In this document: piece after piece, positions 1 to 11,940 of the stretch
Position numbering within the stretch: the first letter of the stretch is position 1
How the letters are laid out: the number at the start of each line of letters is the position of its first letter
Source: Polytrichum commune
Lineage: Eukaryota; Streptophyta; Polytrichopsida; Polytrichales; Polytrichaceae
Reading direction: 5' to 3'
Length of the DNA stretch: 64,000 nucleotides
NCBI GenBank assembly: GCA_950295325.1
Contig: OX485809.1
Span: forward strand, 33,976,001-34,040,000
The notes under the pieces: generated by a model
What the model saw: the letters and a program-made list of their open reading frames with translations, nothing else
The model's database searches: none
What the model was told of the DNA's origin: nothing
Made by a program: the position numbers and the translations under genes

Positions 1-179
1 CTTGAAAGATTGTGCCTTGCTTGCTCAATGCTCCATGCAGGTGGAATAGTGCAGTCTGAAGTAACACCTATCAAGGTTGTCTCCAACAGTACCACTCACG
101 CATCAAAAATTGAACCCTAATAGGAGTAGTGCAATTCCTTGACTACTCACCACAACACATCATGCCAACCTCTTACCAC

Positions 180-1640
180 AACATACAATGATGGGGCCCC
201 TCAAAAATTGGTGACGACCCTCACTAATGCCTTTTCCCCACATGGTTTCAACCCCCCTACCGATCAATTCTTTCTCTTTCTCCGATGAAACCCAACCCCA
301 AGTTCCTTGGATCCTTCTTCCTCAGAGCGAATCACGATTACTGTTTACTACTCCTAGCCACATAAAGAAGGCAAAGGAAATAAAATAAAAATAACGGGAC
401 GAAAAGGCAAGAGAAAACCAGAATGGCCCAAGGCCCGCAGCAAGTGGGGTACCACTCTCCCTGTTGCCGCAGCTACCCCTGCAGCGCGTTGCTCCAGACC
501 CGTTGAGTCACAACCACTTTCCTTTGCGCTCCCGCTGTTGGGGTGGCTACTCCCGAGAAGCTACTAGAACGTTGTCGTTGGGACTCTCTTTGCATCTCCC
601 CATGCGCACACATCTTGCCCACTGCTTGTGGATCAACTCAGAGAACCAAATGAACAAAGGGTCTATCCTTCGCCACTCCTGGTTTCTCTGACCCATTCGT
701 ACCCCATAATCAAGCAGAGTCAACCACTACCCTCTAGCCTTCACCCCAAGGTGCCTACAATGCTGTCGGGTTCAAATTTCTCAACACTCCCCCCCCCTGA
801 GTTGCTACCCTCAACCCCGATCAAGGTGTCGCAGATCTATGAGAACCTTCAAGCCTCGATGTGCCACCTCGAGCTCGAACCTCCCAACCCTCTGTGGCTT
901 CCAAAGCCTTGAATCCAAAAATGATTGATGTTCCTCAATCCTTCTCAACTGAGTCTACTTCTACCAATCCACTAGATGTAACTCTCACCCCCTGGCTGGC
1001 CCTGAACCCCAAGACTTCCTCAATCAAATCCAACACTAGTTAACCTCCTAAACTAGAAAGGTAGTACATCAACTTGGAATCGACCATGAGTCACTGTGAA
1101 CCACTGCATAATCGCTCCCTTTTCTCGACCACCAATCACTCACACTTTACTAATGGTCAACTAATGCTCCCTTGAATCTCATCCTCTCCTCTTAAATCTT
1201 GAGCCTTTAAATCTACATGATGAATTCCCCTGCAGGGTCGCTTGAGAGTGCCACACTGGTGAAGCTCTCCACCACAGCAACGCTTCTGCCTGGCTCTCCT
1301 CTTTGTCTAATGAGCCTTTTTCTCCTCTACGACCACCAACATTTCTTTAATCCGTCATGTTGTTACTGCAACGGCATAGCCACTTCATTATTTCTACACC
1401 ATAGCAGGGCATCTGCCTTCCACCTCGAGTCTCGCTTCCGTCTCTACCTAATGAGCCTCTCCTCATTGGACTCCTGAGACCCCTCCAACTCTCCCTTTTT
1501 TTTTCTGCACTGCTCAACATCTTTGGGGCAACCCAAAAATAACGAGCTACCACTTGACTTTTTCTCTTCTCCCTCTTCCTTATTTCTTTACTTAACTTTT
1601 TAACTTAGCTTACCTCAACTTACCTTAACTTAGGTTCCTC
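180..1640 (+). other. Pyrimidine-rich stretch with short open frames, unrecognised
   Basis: The + strand is strongly C+T-rich and holds several overlapping short open frames (about 464-691, 628-912, 861-1043 and 1217-1477). They are rich in Ser, Pro, Leu and Thr and have no recognisable motif. The frames at 628 and 861 could be one reading frame broken by a shift, because both look proline/serine-rich across the junction. It may be a relic of a retroelement gag-like region or simply biased noncoding DNA. From 1640 to 2030 I see nothing. Confidence 0.25.
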
Positions 1641-2039
1641 TTATCTTTTGAGTGCTACTTAAGTTCTCAAATGTGTTTTCAACCCCAAGATTACATTACC
1701 CTTAGATTAATTAAGCATGTGGGCACAATCTTGGGCTCACAGAGCCATAAAAAACCAGCCTCACACTACATCCAGAGATTCGGTGAAGTCAACACTTGCT
1801 TGTAAGCATTGTTTGACCAAGCTTGAGTGTGTTAGTCATTGCTAAATTAACCTATATTGTGAACTGCATGTAATATGTGAATAGGGCTTGTGTTCATATA
1901 GGTGAACACAAACACCCCTTTGGCTCAAAGAGAACGTAGGGAGACAGTGGACAACACGAAGAAGTTGGTTTAGGAAAAGGTCTACCATTCTCCTAGGGCA
2001 AAGGCATCCACAACTGCTCTTGCTACAAAGAAAATATAG

Positions 2040-2620
2040 ATGTTTGGCGAGCTATTGGGACTCGAGGGCTAGATTGCTCAGAAGTTCAATGATAAATGCC
2101 ATGCTAATTTCATGTTTAGGTTTTGAACAATAACCTCTCCTAATGTGCGTAACCAGATGGCGTTCTTCATATCTCAAGATGCCCAAAAGGGTAGCATTGA
2201 TAGGATTATGGAGCTAAAACGCATTAGGAAGGTGGATTACATCTAGGTTAGCTCCTTCTGTAGCTAGGGGAACAACATTGGAGCTGACTATGGGGTGGAC
2301 TTGGTCAAATGAATGCAGCCAAGAGGATCTTTGGAGGACATGTGGATAATGTTCAACCACGTGAAAAAGGTCAAAGAATGGATGACAATGGCATGCCATG
2401 TGTATGATCCTACCATCAAGTCGATCTTAACTATTGCGGTATGCATCATGTAGTCTAAAAACACCAAGTCCCATAGTTGTATGTGGTATTTGATGATTGA
2501 GCACATGAAGCTCCATGTTGATTGTTGACCAACTACACCAAAAAGAAGGAGAGGTTGGATTGTATATGTCTGTGGACATAGGGTGCCCTATGATCATGGA
2601 AGACATTTTCATGGTACTGC
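2040..2620 (+). pseudogene. Decayed transposase-like ORF (copy A of a family also at 43.7-46.4 kb)
   Basis: The + strand reads, with several stops and frame changes, as a protein remnant containing MWIMFNHVKKVKEW and TMACHVYD, with KFNDKCHANFMF upstream. The minus-strand remnant near 45.3 kb has the same landmarks in the same order: a DLVK-MQ-G-LEDMW segment, an MFxHVK segment, then a HVYD segment followed by a run of hydrophobic residues. I take both as degenerate copies of one transposase-like family common in seed-free plant genomes, possibly Mutator-like. That classification is inference. No intact reading frame remains. Confidence 0.5.
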
Positions 2621-2899
2621 CCAAGGTTTTTTAGAATTTTTTTAGAATTTTTTTTTTAATTAAAAAAAAATTGTTTGGCAAGACGGGTAGTGTCTACAAA
2701 GTTCTTGTTTGCTTGAGGAAAAAAATTGGTTGCTCGGACATGGTGCTCATAAAAAAAGGTTGGCCATACTATACCTTTGAAACCTATGCAAAGACTCTGA
2801 AGTACTATGTTGTGTCAAGCACATAGGGGGGCTCACCGCAACCCAATACTCCTAACCACCTACATAGGTGAATTTTAATAATGACTTTTTTTACACAAG

Positions 2900-2960
2900 G
2901 AATCAAACACATGACATTGAATGATGTTAGAGATCATGTCCACTGGGTTATATGGCAAGA
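2900..2960 (-). repeat. tRNA-like SINE promoter relic
   Basis: Read on the minus strand, an A-box-like AACCCAGTGGACATG is followed about 35 bases later by a B-box-like GTTTGATTCC. This is the spacing of an internal pol III promoter in a tRNA-derived SINE. No cloverleaf can be completed, so this is not a functional tRNA gene. Confidence 0.4.
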
Positions 2961-4288
2961 AAACTATTTTTAGGTCCTAGGGTGTTTGGGAATTCATAAG
3001 TAATTTAAGATGTTTAAGCAAATTATGATAAGTAAGGTCCTTAATGAACCTTAATTAATTAAGGGGTTAAGGGTTAATGATTTTACAAGGATCTTACAAT
3101 AACTTCAGTAATTATTACCACACGAATCTAATAAATGATTTTGTAATTCTGCAATTGTTATACCCAAAAAAATATTAATCATGGATTGACCCAAGGTAAA
3201 CTCCATGGTAAAGAGGCTACTTGTTTGGAAAAACAACCTAATTGCACACATCACTATACATGTTTGCCCTACATTGAAGAAGAAAAAATCAACAACGACA
3301 TTAAGAGTTGAGAATAATGCCCTATGGTTCCCATATGTGAGCTGATGTAGGAGGAATTGAACATGGGGTCTTCTAGGATGGCGACATTGACCAAAGTGAC
3401 GTGTGGACATGAGTGTATGCTTAAGGTCATCTCTAAACTTCATATACACTCCAAATTAATGAAAATGAAAAGGTTAACAATGCTAAACATAAACTCAAAC
3501 ATTTGAACTGGGAAATACAATTGCTTTGAAAACACATTCACTTAGAACAATGAACCTTGGGGTCAAGATGAGTAGGGTGGCCACCTCAACAAAGCATGTC
3601 AAACCCTCTACAAAACTGAGTACAAGCACAAGTATGAGGGTTGCCCTCCAACTTTAATTAACAAAAAAATATCAACTATGTCTAGAGTTGTGAATACCAG
3701 ATGAGGTTCCCATGTATGGGAACTTCAACCTAGTGTTTAGGAGGGTTCCTTACAAAGTTCAATCAAATTACTTGTCAAATGTGAAAAATCAAACATGAGA
3801 TCTTTAGGGGTATCTAACTTGTTCCAAGAAACATAATTTGATTGTATGTGTATCCGTTGGGTCTCCCTTAGGCCTCATCTAAATTATATTTATACGAATC
3901 ATTCAAGAAAAACATGCATTACATTATTATTAATGTGTTTTAAAAATAAATTCAAGAGTTAAGGTCCTTGAATACATGCATGAATGATGTCCTCTAGCAT
4001 ACAAAATAGTTAAATATAATTACATTAGTGAACATTAAAAATCCAACTACAACACTTTTCCTTAAGGTTAAAAGGGAAGGAGGGAGAGGGGGGGGGGGGG
4101 GTGCGCACCCCCTCAATTTGACTTAATGATCATTTGCTATGGAAGCATTTGAACATGGCTCTATCGCAAACGTGAATTTCATAACAACGTCCATCACGTC
4201 GCATCATGTCCTATGACGGCGACATGATGCTAGACCCAAAAACATCACGTTGGGGAGGGAGTGGGCAAATAGCAATTTACCTTGGGGT
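2961..4288. other. AT-rich spacer
   Basis: No gene is recognised. A B-box-like GTTCAATTCC read on the minus strand near 3355 may be another SINE relic. A run of G lies at about 4090-4102. Confidence 0.3.
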
Positions 4289-4727
4289 AAATTGTCAACA
4301 TGCACGGGTAGATCACTCCATTGTCAAGTTGAACACCACGTGCGACCAAAAAAAATCTTCTTTTGGTAAGTTGCACCACCAAAATGGGTCAAAATTTTAT
4401 CAATTTTTTTTCATGAGTAGATATACACAGTACCTATGACATAGTTAAAAGTGGTAACTAAATTTGATGATTTGTTTTTTTCATAAAACATACCATTTCT
4501 AACTAGAATGACACAGAATTGAACTAAAACAATTACTAAAAATAAATAAAGATGACTAAAAATTTCAAAAAAATATACAAAAGATACTATCAATGGTTAT
4601 GTATGTGTAGAAAAAATATCATAAATTTTAAATTCATATATGGCATGTAATATAGGGGTAGCAAACTTTGTCCACACGTGGTGTCAACTTGACAATGAAG
4701 TGACCTCCCCGTGTTAACATGCCAAGT
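4289..4727. mobile_element. Element bounded by about 55-bp inverted repeats
   Basis: The left arm (about 4289-4345) contains CCATTGTCAAGTTGAACACC and an ACCACGTG core. The right arm (about 4668-4727) contains the reverse complement with a few changes (CACGTGGTGTCAACTTGACA). The roughly 320-base interior is AT-rich and noncoding. This is a MITE-like non-autonomous structure. No target-site duplication was identified. Confidence 0.55.
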
Positions 4728-5045
4728 CGACTGCTCGCCAATAATCGTCTTCTAAAACAAATGATCGATTATGAGCAATCGCCTTGGTGTGTTGACTGCT
4801 CAGAAGTAGTCGTCTTATAGTCAATCTCTTTAGTAGTCAACACACTAGGGTGACTGCTCTTCAATAGCCGTCTAGTTTAAAAACCAATTGCTAACAAGCA
4901 ATCAACTTCACAAGTTGATTATACCAACTCAGCCAACAAGCCAAGCAATTGCTCATGGGTAGTTCACATCGCAAGTCGACTGCACTACCAGAGTTGATAA
5001 GTTAGGCAACTGTTTGTGAGCAGTTAATATGTTGACTACCTTTCC
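4727..5045 (+). repeat. Degenerate repeat with about 62-base period
   Basis: A motif of the form GACTGCTC followed by AATA/AGTA and CGTCT recurs at about 4728, 4794 and 4853. Weaker relatives containing AAGTCGACTGC or AGCAATTGCTC continue to about 5045. The copies are diverged and have no coding potential. They start directly at the right arm of the preceding inverted-repeat element. Confidence 0.5.
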
Positions 5046-5214
5046 CCATGGATACGTGACAACCATGGGGAAAGTGGGGAGTGGTTACATCCAATCGACG
5101 CCTTGCCCGTGGGTATACATGTACCCCACTTCCATTCCACCTCCCTCCGCACTTGCTACAATGGTTCCTTGGTTGTTAAACAACCATTGCCACTCAAGAC
5201 TTAGGTGAGTTAAA

Positions 5215-5300
5215 AACCCTACGTTGTGGGTTTGTGCTCAGGGATCGAACTTTATTGCACCACATCGGCTTATGTACATTCTCCATTCCACATGTAACAC
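5215..5300 (-). repeat. Possible tRNA-like SINE relic
   Basis: The minus strand carries AAAGTTCGATCCCTGAGC, a good B-box match, with a weak A-box-like ACATAAGCCGATGTGG about 25 bases before it. It is probably a SINE fragment and not a tRNA gene. Confidence 0.3.
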
Positions 5301-5549
5301 CATAATCCATGATCCACTATGACTACTTTTATTATTAAAAATATGAGATAGAGTTTTGAAACATTACTAGAACTTGCAAAATGTAAACATTTATTTTGAA
5401 AGTGTTTAACATAATAGGATATTTTCTAGACAACATAAGTGTAGGCTTTATGTTAAATGAACTCATTGGGTGTTAGCATTTATCTTATAAGCTAGGCTAC
5501 CATTTTAGATTAAAATAATTTTAGGCCAAAAGAACTTTTGGTTTTGGCA

Positions 5550-6665
5550 ACGATGGCGGATGATAGAGAACACATCACTAGAAGCCAGGTATGGTTGGGA
5601 ATTGGGTTCCGGGGGGGGGGACTTTGGTACGGACAAAAGGTCAACACCAGGAGTACGCCCAAAAGAAGGACACCACATGCGCCTAGGGGTTAGACCACAA
5701 CCCATCAATTTGGAGGTGACGTGGGATCCCAACATTCCCGTTAATCATGAATGGCAGGATGAGAGAGGTATGTGGATGTATAGCATTGTGTGAAGATATG
5801 TGGAATGGACACATTTTATGAAGATGTTTATTCTGAGCGCGAATGTTGATCAAATGTCCAAAACAAAAGCATGAGTTATGGAAGGAGGTGAGCCATAAGA
5901 TTTTTGGAGACTAATGCCAAGAGGTTTGTAGGTTTGTTTGGAGGGGACCAAGGGAGTTCAATTATGTGCATATGATGATGTCATTTTGCCAAAAGGTATA
6001 TGCCGAGGTCATTTTGGGCATACAAATTAACTGGTCAACCATCCCATGTACCAACGCAGATACGAGGGTAGTGCCACCGGAGTAGGGTTATACCTAGTCC
6101 CATGCTAGGCTAGAACGCTGGCCAATGGATCCCATTGGCGTGGCAACCTCCAATGAATCCTCGAGCGGTCCAAGCTTATTTTGATTTCCTTCCAATCCCA
6201 AGTCATCAACCTCTAGGAACTCCACCCTCCAATACTGTAGACCTCGATGATACGAACACGGTATTAGGGGTTCCTGTTGAATCACTTGCCATGCGACAAA
6301 GAATGCGGATGACACCACCACATGGACCTTGCTTGATTTGTCCACCATCTTTACTAGCTAATGTGGAGAAGACATCGGAGGTTCCAACACCACCACTAGT
6401 AGTTGCTAACAATGATGTGGTGGAAGTATTGAGGGTTGAGTTGGCAAAATGCAAGTTGGACCACGAACGGGAATTGGAGTTGGTCCACTTGGAATACGCG
6501 AACAAGGTCCATGGGTTGAGGGCGTAGATTGAAGAGTTGACCATTCTTGCGAGGGCAAATAGTGGACAACAAGGCTTACCAACCATGAACATAATTGAGG
6601 GCGTGGGTGGAAACTTGGGGGCTAGGGACATGCACCGTCACCAAACCTGGAGGCAATTAGTTTGT
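5550..6665 (+). pseudogene. Decayed coding remnant with a coiled-coil-like segment
   Basis: The longest open stretch (6135-6527) encodes a proline-rich N part followed by a charged heptad-like segment (VEVLRVELAKCKLDHERELE) that looks like a coiled coil. After an in-frame TAG at about 6525 the same frame stays open (IEELTILARANSGQQGLPT) to about 6661. Upstream, 5550-5800 is open in another frame (TDKRSTPGVRPKEGHHMRLG). There is no recognisable domain. It ends just before the LINE fragment at 6.7 kb, so it may be mobile-element derived. Function unknown. Confidence 0.4.
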
Positions 6666-6694
6666 TTACGCCATTAGGAGGAACCGAATGTTGA

Positions 6695-7090
6695 AGGATG
6701 ACTACACATGTATGGTAACAACCATATACAAATACCTATGGCACCATCCCCCACAACTATAGTCCAACTCATAGAATTCACATACTGCCATGACAGATTC
6801 CCAGAACAAGCCATCACACAAAAACATACCAAATATGACCCACTAATTAATGCTATACAAAATAATGGGTGGAAAACCAACCCCCTCATAACCATCACAA
6901 TAGGTGTAAGAGGGGCCATACATGAACATTCTATCGAGAAACTGACCAAACTAAAAATTCCTAAAACCAATATCAAAACCCTCATGAAAAGCCTACACCA
7001 CAATGCCATTAAATACCTCACTTATCTAATCCTAAACAAAAGAAAACTAGACAACAAACAAACACCGGTCCCCCCACCATAATGAAATTG
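6695..7090 (+). mobile_element. LINE 3'-end fragment, restriction-like endonuclease C-terminus (copy 2)
   Basis: The frame at 6708-7082 encodes about 124 residues with IVQLIEFTYCHDRF, KYDPLINAI and ITITIGVRGAI. It aligns along its whole length with the C-terminal third of the LINE protein at 48.1-49.5 kb (IQFIEFTYCNDRF, KYQPLINNI). The upstream RNase H and zinc-finger parts are absent, so this is a 5'-truncated insertion typical of non-LTR elements. The frame is intact to a natural stop. Confidence 0.7.
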
Positions 7091-7161
7091 GATAAATATT
7101 ACACCTCCCAAGAGCCCACCTCCTAACAGAGGCATAAATCTCTTGTTGCATCCCGGATACC

Positions 7162-7620
7162 GTGATCATCATAAGACCAATGGGCTCAATTTCACGCCGG
7201 TATTTAGATGCAGGCGTAATTAATTATTTATTTATTTGTATGGTAACAACCACCCTCATGTATGCAATGCGCGAAAGGGCATTAATGAAGAAGCTTGAGA
7301 AACTTAGGAGTCCATGTGAACAACGGCCCAATCGTCAACTTCTATTCACCTCATAGCTACCCATGGACTTCATGCACCACTAGATGTGCAATATGACGAA
7401 GAGTTGTGGAATCAAGATTGATAGTTTTGGTTGTGTCATTAGTATCACCATGATGTGTGCAGCTAACGTGCCTCTAGATACCATATGCTTTCTCTCTCGT
7501 CATCCCAACTTAAATATGCTAGATAGGTACAATCGAATCAAGGAACCTAAGGCTTGGGCTACAGAGAAGGTGTTGAACCCCCTTAATGATGAGAACACCA
7601 GAAAAACCACTAGCTACTAG
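7162..7620 (+). pseudogene. Possible tyrosine-recombinase C-terminal relic
   Basis: The frame at 7384-7620 ends with a segment reading CAANVPLDTICFLSRHPNLN followed by MLDRYNR. This resembles the C-terminal catalytic part of tyrosine recombinases, where an AGVP-like turn precedes an LGH/SRH box and a RY or Y nucleophile region. The canonical HxxR box upstream is not clear (CGIKIDSFG). Short open frames at 7162-7356 precede it. If the reading is right, the source was a Crypton-, DIRS- or Ngaro-like element. The resemblance is short and the family call is tentative. Confidence 0.35.
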
Positions 7621-7650
7621 GATTACCTCAATTAAGAACCAAAAGAAGGT

Positions 7651-9092
7651 GTGCGATTAAGAAAGCTAACCGAATTAGCCTCATCTACCTTAGGCATTTT
7701 GACAAACTTGGATGCTGAAACTTCTACTTCTGCTGGTGGGCCACTTATCCCATACATGGCTCCTCATATCCTTTGTGGTAGGCATCCACCTCAACTACCA
7801 ATTCGTATGCCAACCTTTTGCCCAACATCCCCTCTGCAAGTTTTGCCGAGGGAATCTTCAGCTTTTAGGCCAATACTTCCAGTGTTCAAGATTGAAACCC
7901 TCATATGAAGTTCATTTTGAAGGGCTCTCAAATTTTAGCCCTTCAATTGAAGGGCCAGTTTCAAATCCAAGACGTCAATCCAAGAAAATAGAAATGAAAT
8001 ACAAAACTCATACTAAACTTGGGCATGAATTATATGGTACATGTTTCCAATACAATGTGAAGAATTAAGAATCAACCATCTAACTTGACTTCTTGTAGTG
8101 ACAATGCCCTACGGTTGTTGGTTCTTGTGGCAGGATTATTATATTGAGGACTTCATGTGACGTCTTCATTTTCAATTTGGGGTTGCATTTTGAAGGGTTG
8201 TTTTGAGAGAGGTATATTCTGAAGTGCCAAATCGCATTTGAAGGGCACTGAAGACTTCAATCTTGAACACTGGATACTTCCACTTGCTCCGATTCCACCT
8301 CATGTGCAATGCCCTCCTCCCTTTCATGGGGTCCACGGCAATGGTATGGTTCGACTTCAAAATGTTGCAATATGTCCTTATTGTAATATGCTAACTACTG
8401 CAATTCAACCTACTGGAAATCCGGCTTTCGGGATATTCCACCTTCTGTACTGCTGAATGTAGGAAGTGGTTGTGGTAGTCATAATTTTGGGTCTTCTCAA
8501 TCGCAGGCAAGTTCTTATAGTACTATGCTTAAGCACGTGGATCAGAGCAAAGAACAAGCTCCTTGCTGGGATCCGAGTCATTATTGTGATGACGACATTC
8601 CTGAAATGCGAGGGATGACATTCAATTTGCGAATAATATTGATTGGAATGACGAGGTGCATGAACTGAATGTTGATATGGCTTCTTTTCCTGATCATGAT
8701 CATGTTGTTGGTAAGGTTGTTGCAGCGGTTGCCGCAAATGGTATAGTTGCATATTTTGTAAAATGCAATGAGCTACTTGTGAATTTTGAAGTTCCAGCTT
8801 GCAATGCTGAATTGTCCAATATTGTCACTTCTCAGAGTGCTTCACATGGTTTGTTGAGGATGATGGTTCCAGCATGTGAAGCATCTGGAGGAATTGTTCA
8901 TGCTTCTCAACCATTTTGGGGGCAGATGCTTCCGTTTGAAATGCCTCCCCAGTTTCCTCATTTGGATAATCCATGATTCTCATGGCTTATTTTGGTCGAA
9001 ATTTTTATGCTCCGATTGGAACATCTGTGTCTCGTTATCATTTCGATGATGGTTGTGAAGGCCCGGTGAAGGTATTGGCAAGTAGATTTTGA
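7651..9092 (+). pseudogene. Frameshifted intronless coding remnant of unknown family
   Basis: From 8220 to 9092 the + strand is almost continuously coding-like but needs three one-base shifts, near 8429, 8620 and 8969. The four blocks join as: a block with VAICPYCNMLTTAIQ (to about 8428); DIPPSVLLNVGSGCG through HYCDDDIPEMR (8431-8618); DDIQFANNIDWNDEVHELN through FPHLDNP (8622-8975); and MILMAYFGRNFYAPIGTS to a TGA at 9090. The part 7651-8070 also shows coding-like blocks in two frames (CKFCRGNLQLLGQYFQC; PSYEVHFEGLSNFSPSIEG). No intron signals are needed, which suggests a retrocopy or mobile-element ORF. It directly follows the recombinase-like relic and may belong to the same element. I do not recognise the protein. 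Confidence 0.5.
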
Positions 9093-10088
9093 ATTGCAAA
9101 AATCATAGTCCTATTGGATCCGCACTAGGCACACAGTCCACCCTCAATATCTGTTAACACTTCCGAGCAAGAAAACGTGTAACAACTATGTGGCGTTAAT
9201 GCTTTAACACTTATCGGGGTAGCATAGACAACTTATAACACTTACATGAATAAGTACATAATATATAGGACTCTAAGTTACTCCATATAGAGGATGACAC
9301 TTATGTGATTTTGGAGTTAAATAGTAACAATACTATAAATAGAGGAAGTAAATACACAAGATATGAATGTCATCATACATCTAAGTGTAATGAAGGAACG
9401 AATTTAAAGTAGTTTCATGAGATCTTTGTGCACACCAAGATCTTATTTCTTTTTGAAGTGTTCAATTGCTCTAGATGAGAGGTGTAACGCAGGTAGGTTT
9501 TTGTTTCAAAATTTGTTTCAAGGTCAGTATTGCAATTTCTGCATCTTTGAATCCTATTACATATACCACCACATTACTAATTCACACATTATGAACTTCT
9601 TCAATGGGTTCATAATCACTTACATCATCTCTTTCATCAAGCATACCTATAATTTCCTCCTCAATAGGTATGTAGACATTGTTTAGATTAAATTCCAGTT
9701 CAAGAATTGAAGAACTCATGTCCATTCATAGTGGACCCATTTTCATTCTTTGCAGAAGTCAAATCCATGATGCACCTAGTTCAATTTCACACTTATCATG
9801 GTAACACATATCGCGGGCAGGCTGTAATATCGTTCATTATGAGTAAATTTCAAACTCAAAGGACACATTCTAGACAACATTCTTCCTGAGGAATGTACAT
9901 TTGCAATTCTAATTATAATTGCTGAGGTTCCTTAAACCCTTCACTGAACCTGAAATCAACCAAAATATAAAAATCTGATGTGGGAGTTATTTCCTAGGTT
10001 ATTTAATTGAGCATAGTACTATAAATAGTTGACATCAGCACGAGAACAGTTTCTGCCTCCAAATCTAGGTTTCTGGAAGGCCTGGGTG
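9093..10088. other. Spacer, nothing recognised
   Basis: AT-rich DNA with short random open frames. No gene, RNA or clear repeat was seen. Confidence 0.3.
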
Positions 10089-10712
10089 ACGGGTCTTCAT
10101 ATTTCTGTGATTATCCTATCTGAAATCTACCTACCGAAGGTGACACAAGATCCCTTCATAACCTCCGCCTACTATCTAGGAAATTTGTAGATAAAACTGT
10201 TGTTCAGAATGAGTCATCTACATGTAGCGTAGATATTGGGGCAGAGGTGATGAAGATTAGGGCCACCGGTGAGAGGCTTGCGAGGGATCTTTGATAATTT
10301 ATGATTTCTCGATTTAAAATCTAGCTATTTTAGTTAGATTTTGTATCTCGATAGGAGTGTAGGAGATACAAGGTCCCTGGATCACCTCTATCATTATCTA
10401 GGGGTCGTGCGTGTAGATAATATCACTGGGGGGAACGTATATCTACTCGGATTGTAGATATTTCTTAGAGATGATGAGGGCTTCCTTGAGAGACTTGGGG
10501 GGATCTTCGTATTCATGATTTTTCTACGAACAATCTACCAACTGCAGTTGGTCGGATGTGTGGAATGCAGTGAAGGAGACGCACGGTCCCTTCATCACTT
10601 CTATCCATTATCAAGGATATCTGTAGATGATACCACTTTTAAAACGGTACATCTCTTCGAACCTAGATATTGGGGCATAGGCGATGAAGATTAGGGTCGC
10701 TGTGAGAGGAGG
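10089..10712 (+). repeat. Three-unit degenerate tandem repeat, about 215 bp per unit
   Basis: Three units (about 10089-10274, 10275-10491 and 10492-10712) share ordered landmarks: a GGGATCTTTG/GGGATCTTCG start, an AATCTACC-type block, AGATCCCTTC/GGTCCCTGGA/GGTCCCTTCATCAC, CTATCTA/CATTATC, TGTAGATAA/TGTAGATGA, and GTAGATATT/CTAGATATTGGGG followed by GATGAAGATTAGGG (units 1 and 3) or GATGATGAGGG (unit 2). No shared reading frame is evident. The array sits about 1.2 kb upstream of NME5. Confidence 0.6.
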
Positions 10713-11940
10713 CGACGGTTGTGCCGTTGTTTCCTGTGAAGTTCGGCACTCCTGACGCGACGCATCTTGCATTGCCATGCATCTCTGGTGCCTCTCTTGC
10801 TCTCCCGCCTCCAGATCCTTCTCATGCTCCGCTGACAGATTCGAAAGGTTTGTAATTGTGGAAGACAACGTGAACGTGACTTACATTGCTTTGCTTAACG
10901 AACGCTACAGTTTGCAGCCGAAGGAATCGGCTCCCAGTACCAGACTAATAAGCGTTATGCACTGACTTCAGGTGGCTTTTGACATCTCTGCCTTCATTCT
11001 CACTCTGATATGTGAAAGATATTTAACGGTGCTCGTATTTCTGGGATAAGTGGAGCGCGAGGTCTTATTAAACGTGTGGTTTAGTGATCGTAGTTGCTAA
11101 TTTCTTTCTAGTTTAGTTGATTACAGATGAGCATAAAATTTCGTCAATCTGTGTGCGGTGTTAGAAAGGTCATATAGTATAGGCACAATTTGGTTTGTTC
11201 GGAAGCTGGTTCCCATGCCGGTTCGCATTTAATGTTGTGTTTAAGTAAGTAGAACTTTTTCTGATACGTTTTTCACGGAGCGTGGAGAGTCACGAATTCG
11301 CAACTTTCAATCAATTTCACAGCAAGGTTTTAATAATCTACGATTCGAGGCACTGAATGCAGCTCTTCTCTTACAGCTGTTCAGAGAGCTGTACAGTCGG
11401 GGTTTAGCCGCTACTTGTTATTTTGTGCGGCTAACTGTCCTCTATAATGTAGATTGATGCACGACATGGTTTTAAATTGCACGTTACGAAGGGACCTGGC
11501 GAGTTTGAGGTTTACAGATATAGGCGGGATTAGGCTTTGCACCTTTTAGGTTTCGGTTTTGCACTTTGTTTGCTTTAATGGCACTTAAACAGTTCAATCT
11601 TATCCGAAAGTGAACACACTTATAACGTAGCCTTCAGTTTTCTGGAGCTTCAGTGATTGGGCGTTTATCTGTCAGTATATATCGGAGGAGCACTAGGAAT
11701 CTTTGCGCTGCTTGTCAATAATGTAATTGAAAGAACACGGTGACAAAGATATTAGTAGCTCAAACAGAAGTATTGACTGATAGAGAGATACACTGTATGG
11801 CGAATTGAAATCGGGAAACAATGAATAGGGAGATTAAGATCATTGCCAAAGCAAACATCAAAGTTAAGGGAAGAGAGGAAGTTTTCGAAGAATCAGCAGG
11901 GTTTACGACTGAGCTGGCCGAAGAATCCGCCCTTATTTTC
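10713..11940 (+). other. Upstream region of NME5
   Basis: The base composition is more balanced than in the flanking repeat debris, and no gene is recognised. The short + frame at 10777-10965 and the minus frame at 10611-10868 overlap each other and have no motif. This probably contains the NME5 promoter and possibly upstream transcribed sequence. Confidence 0.3.
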
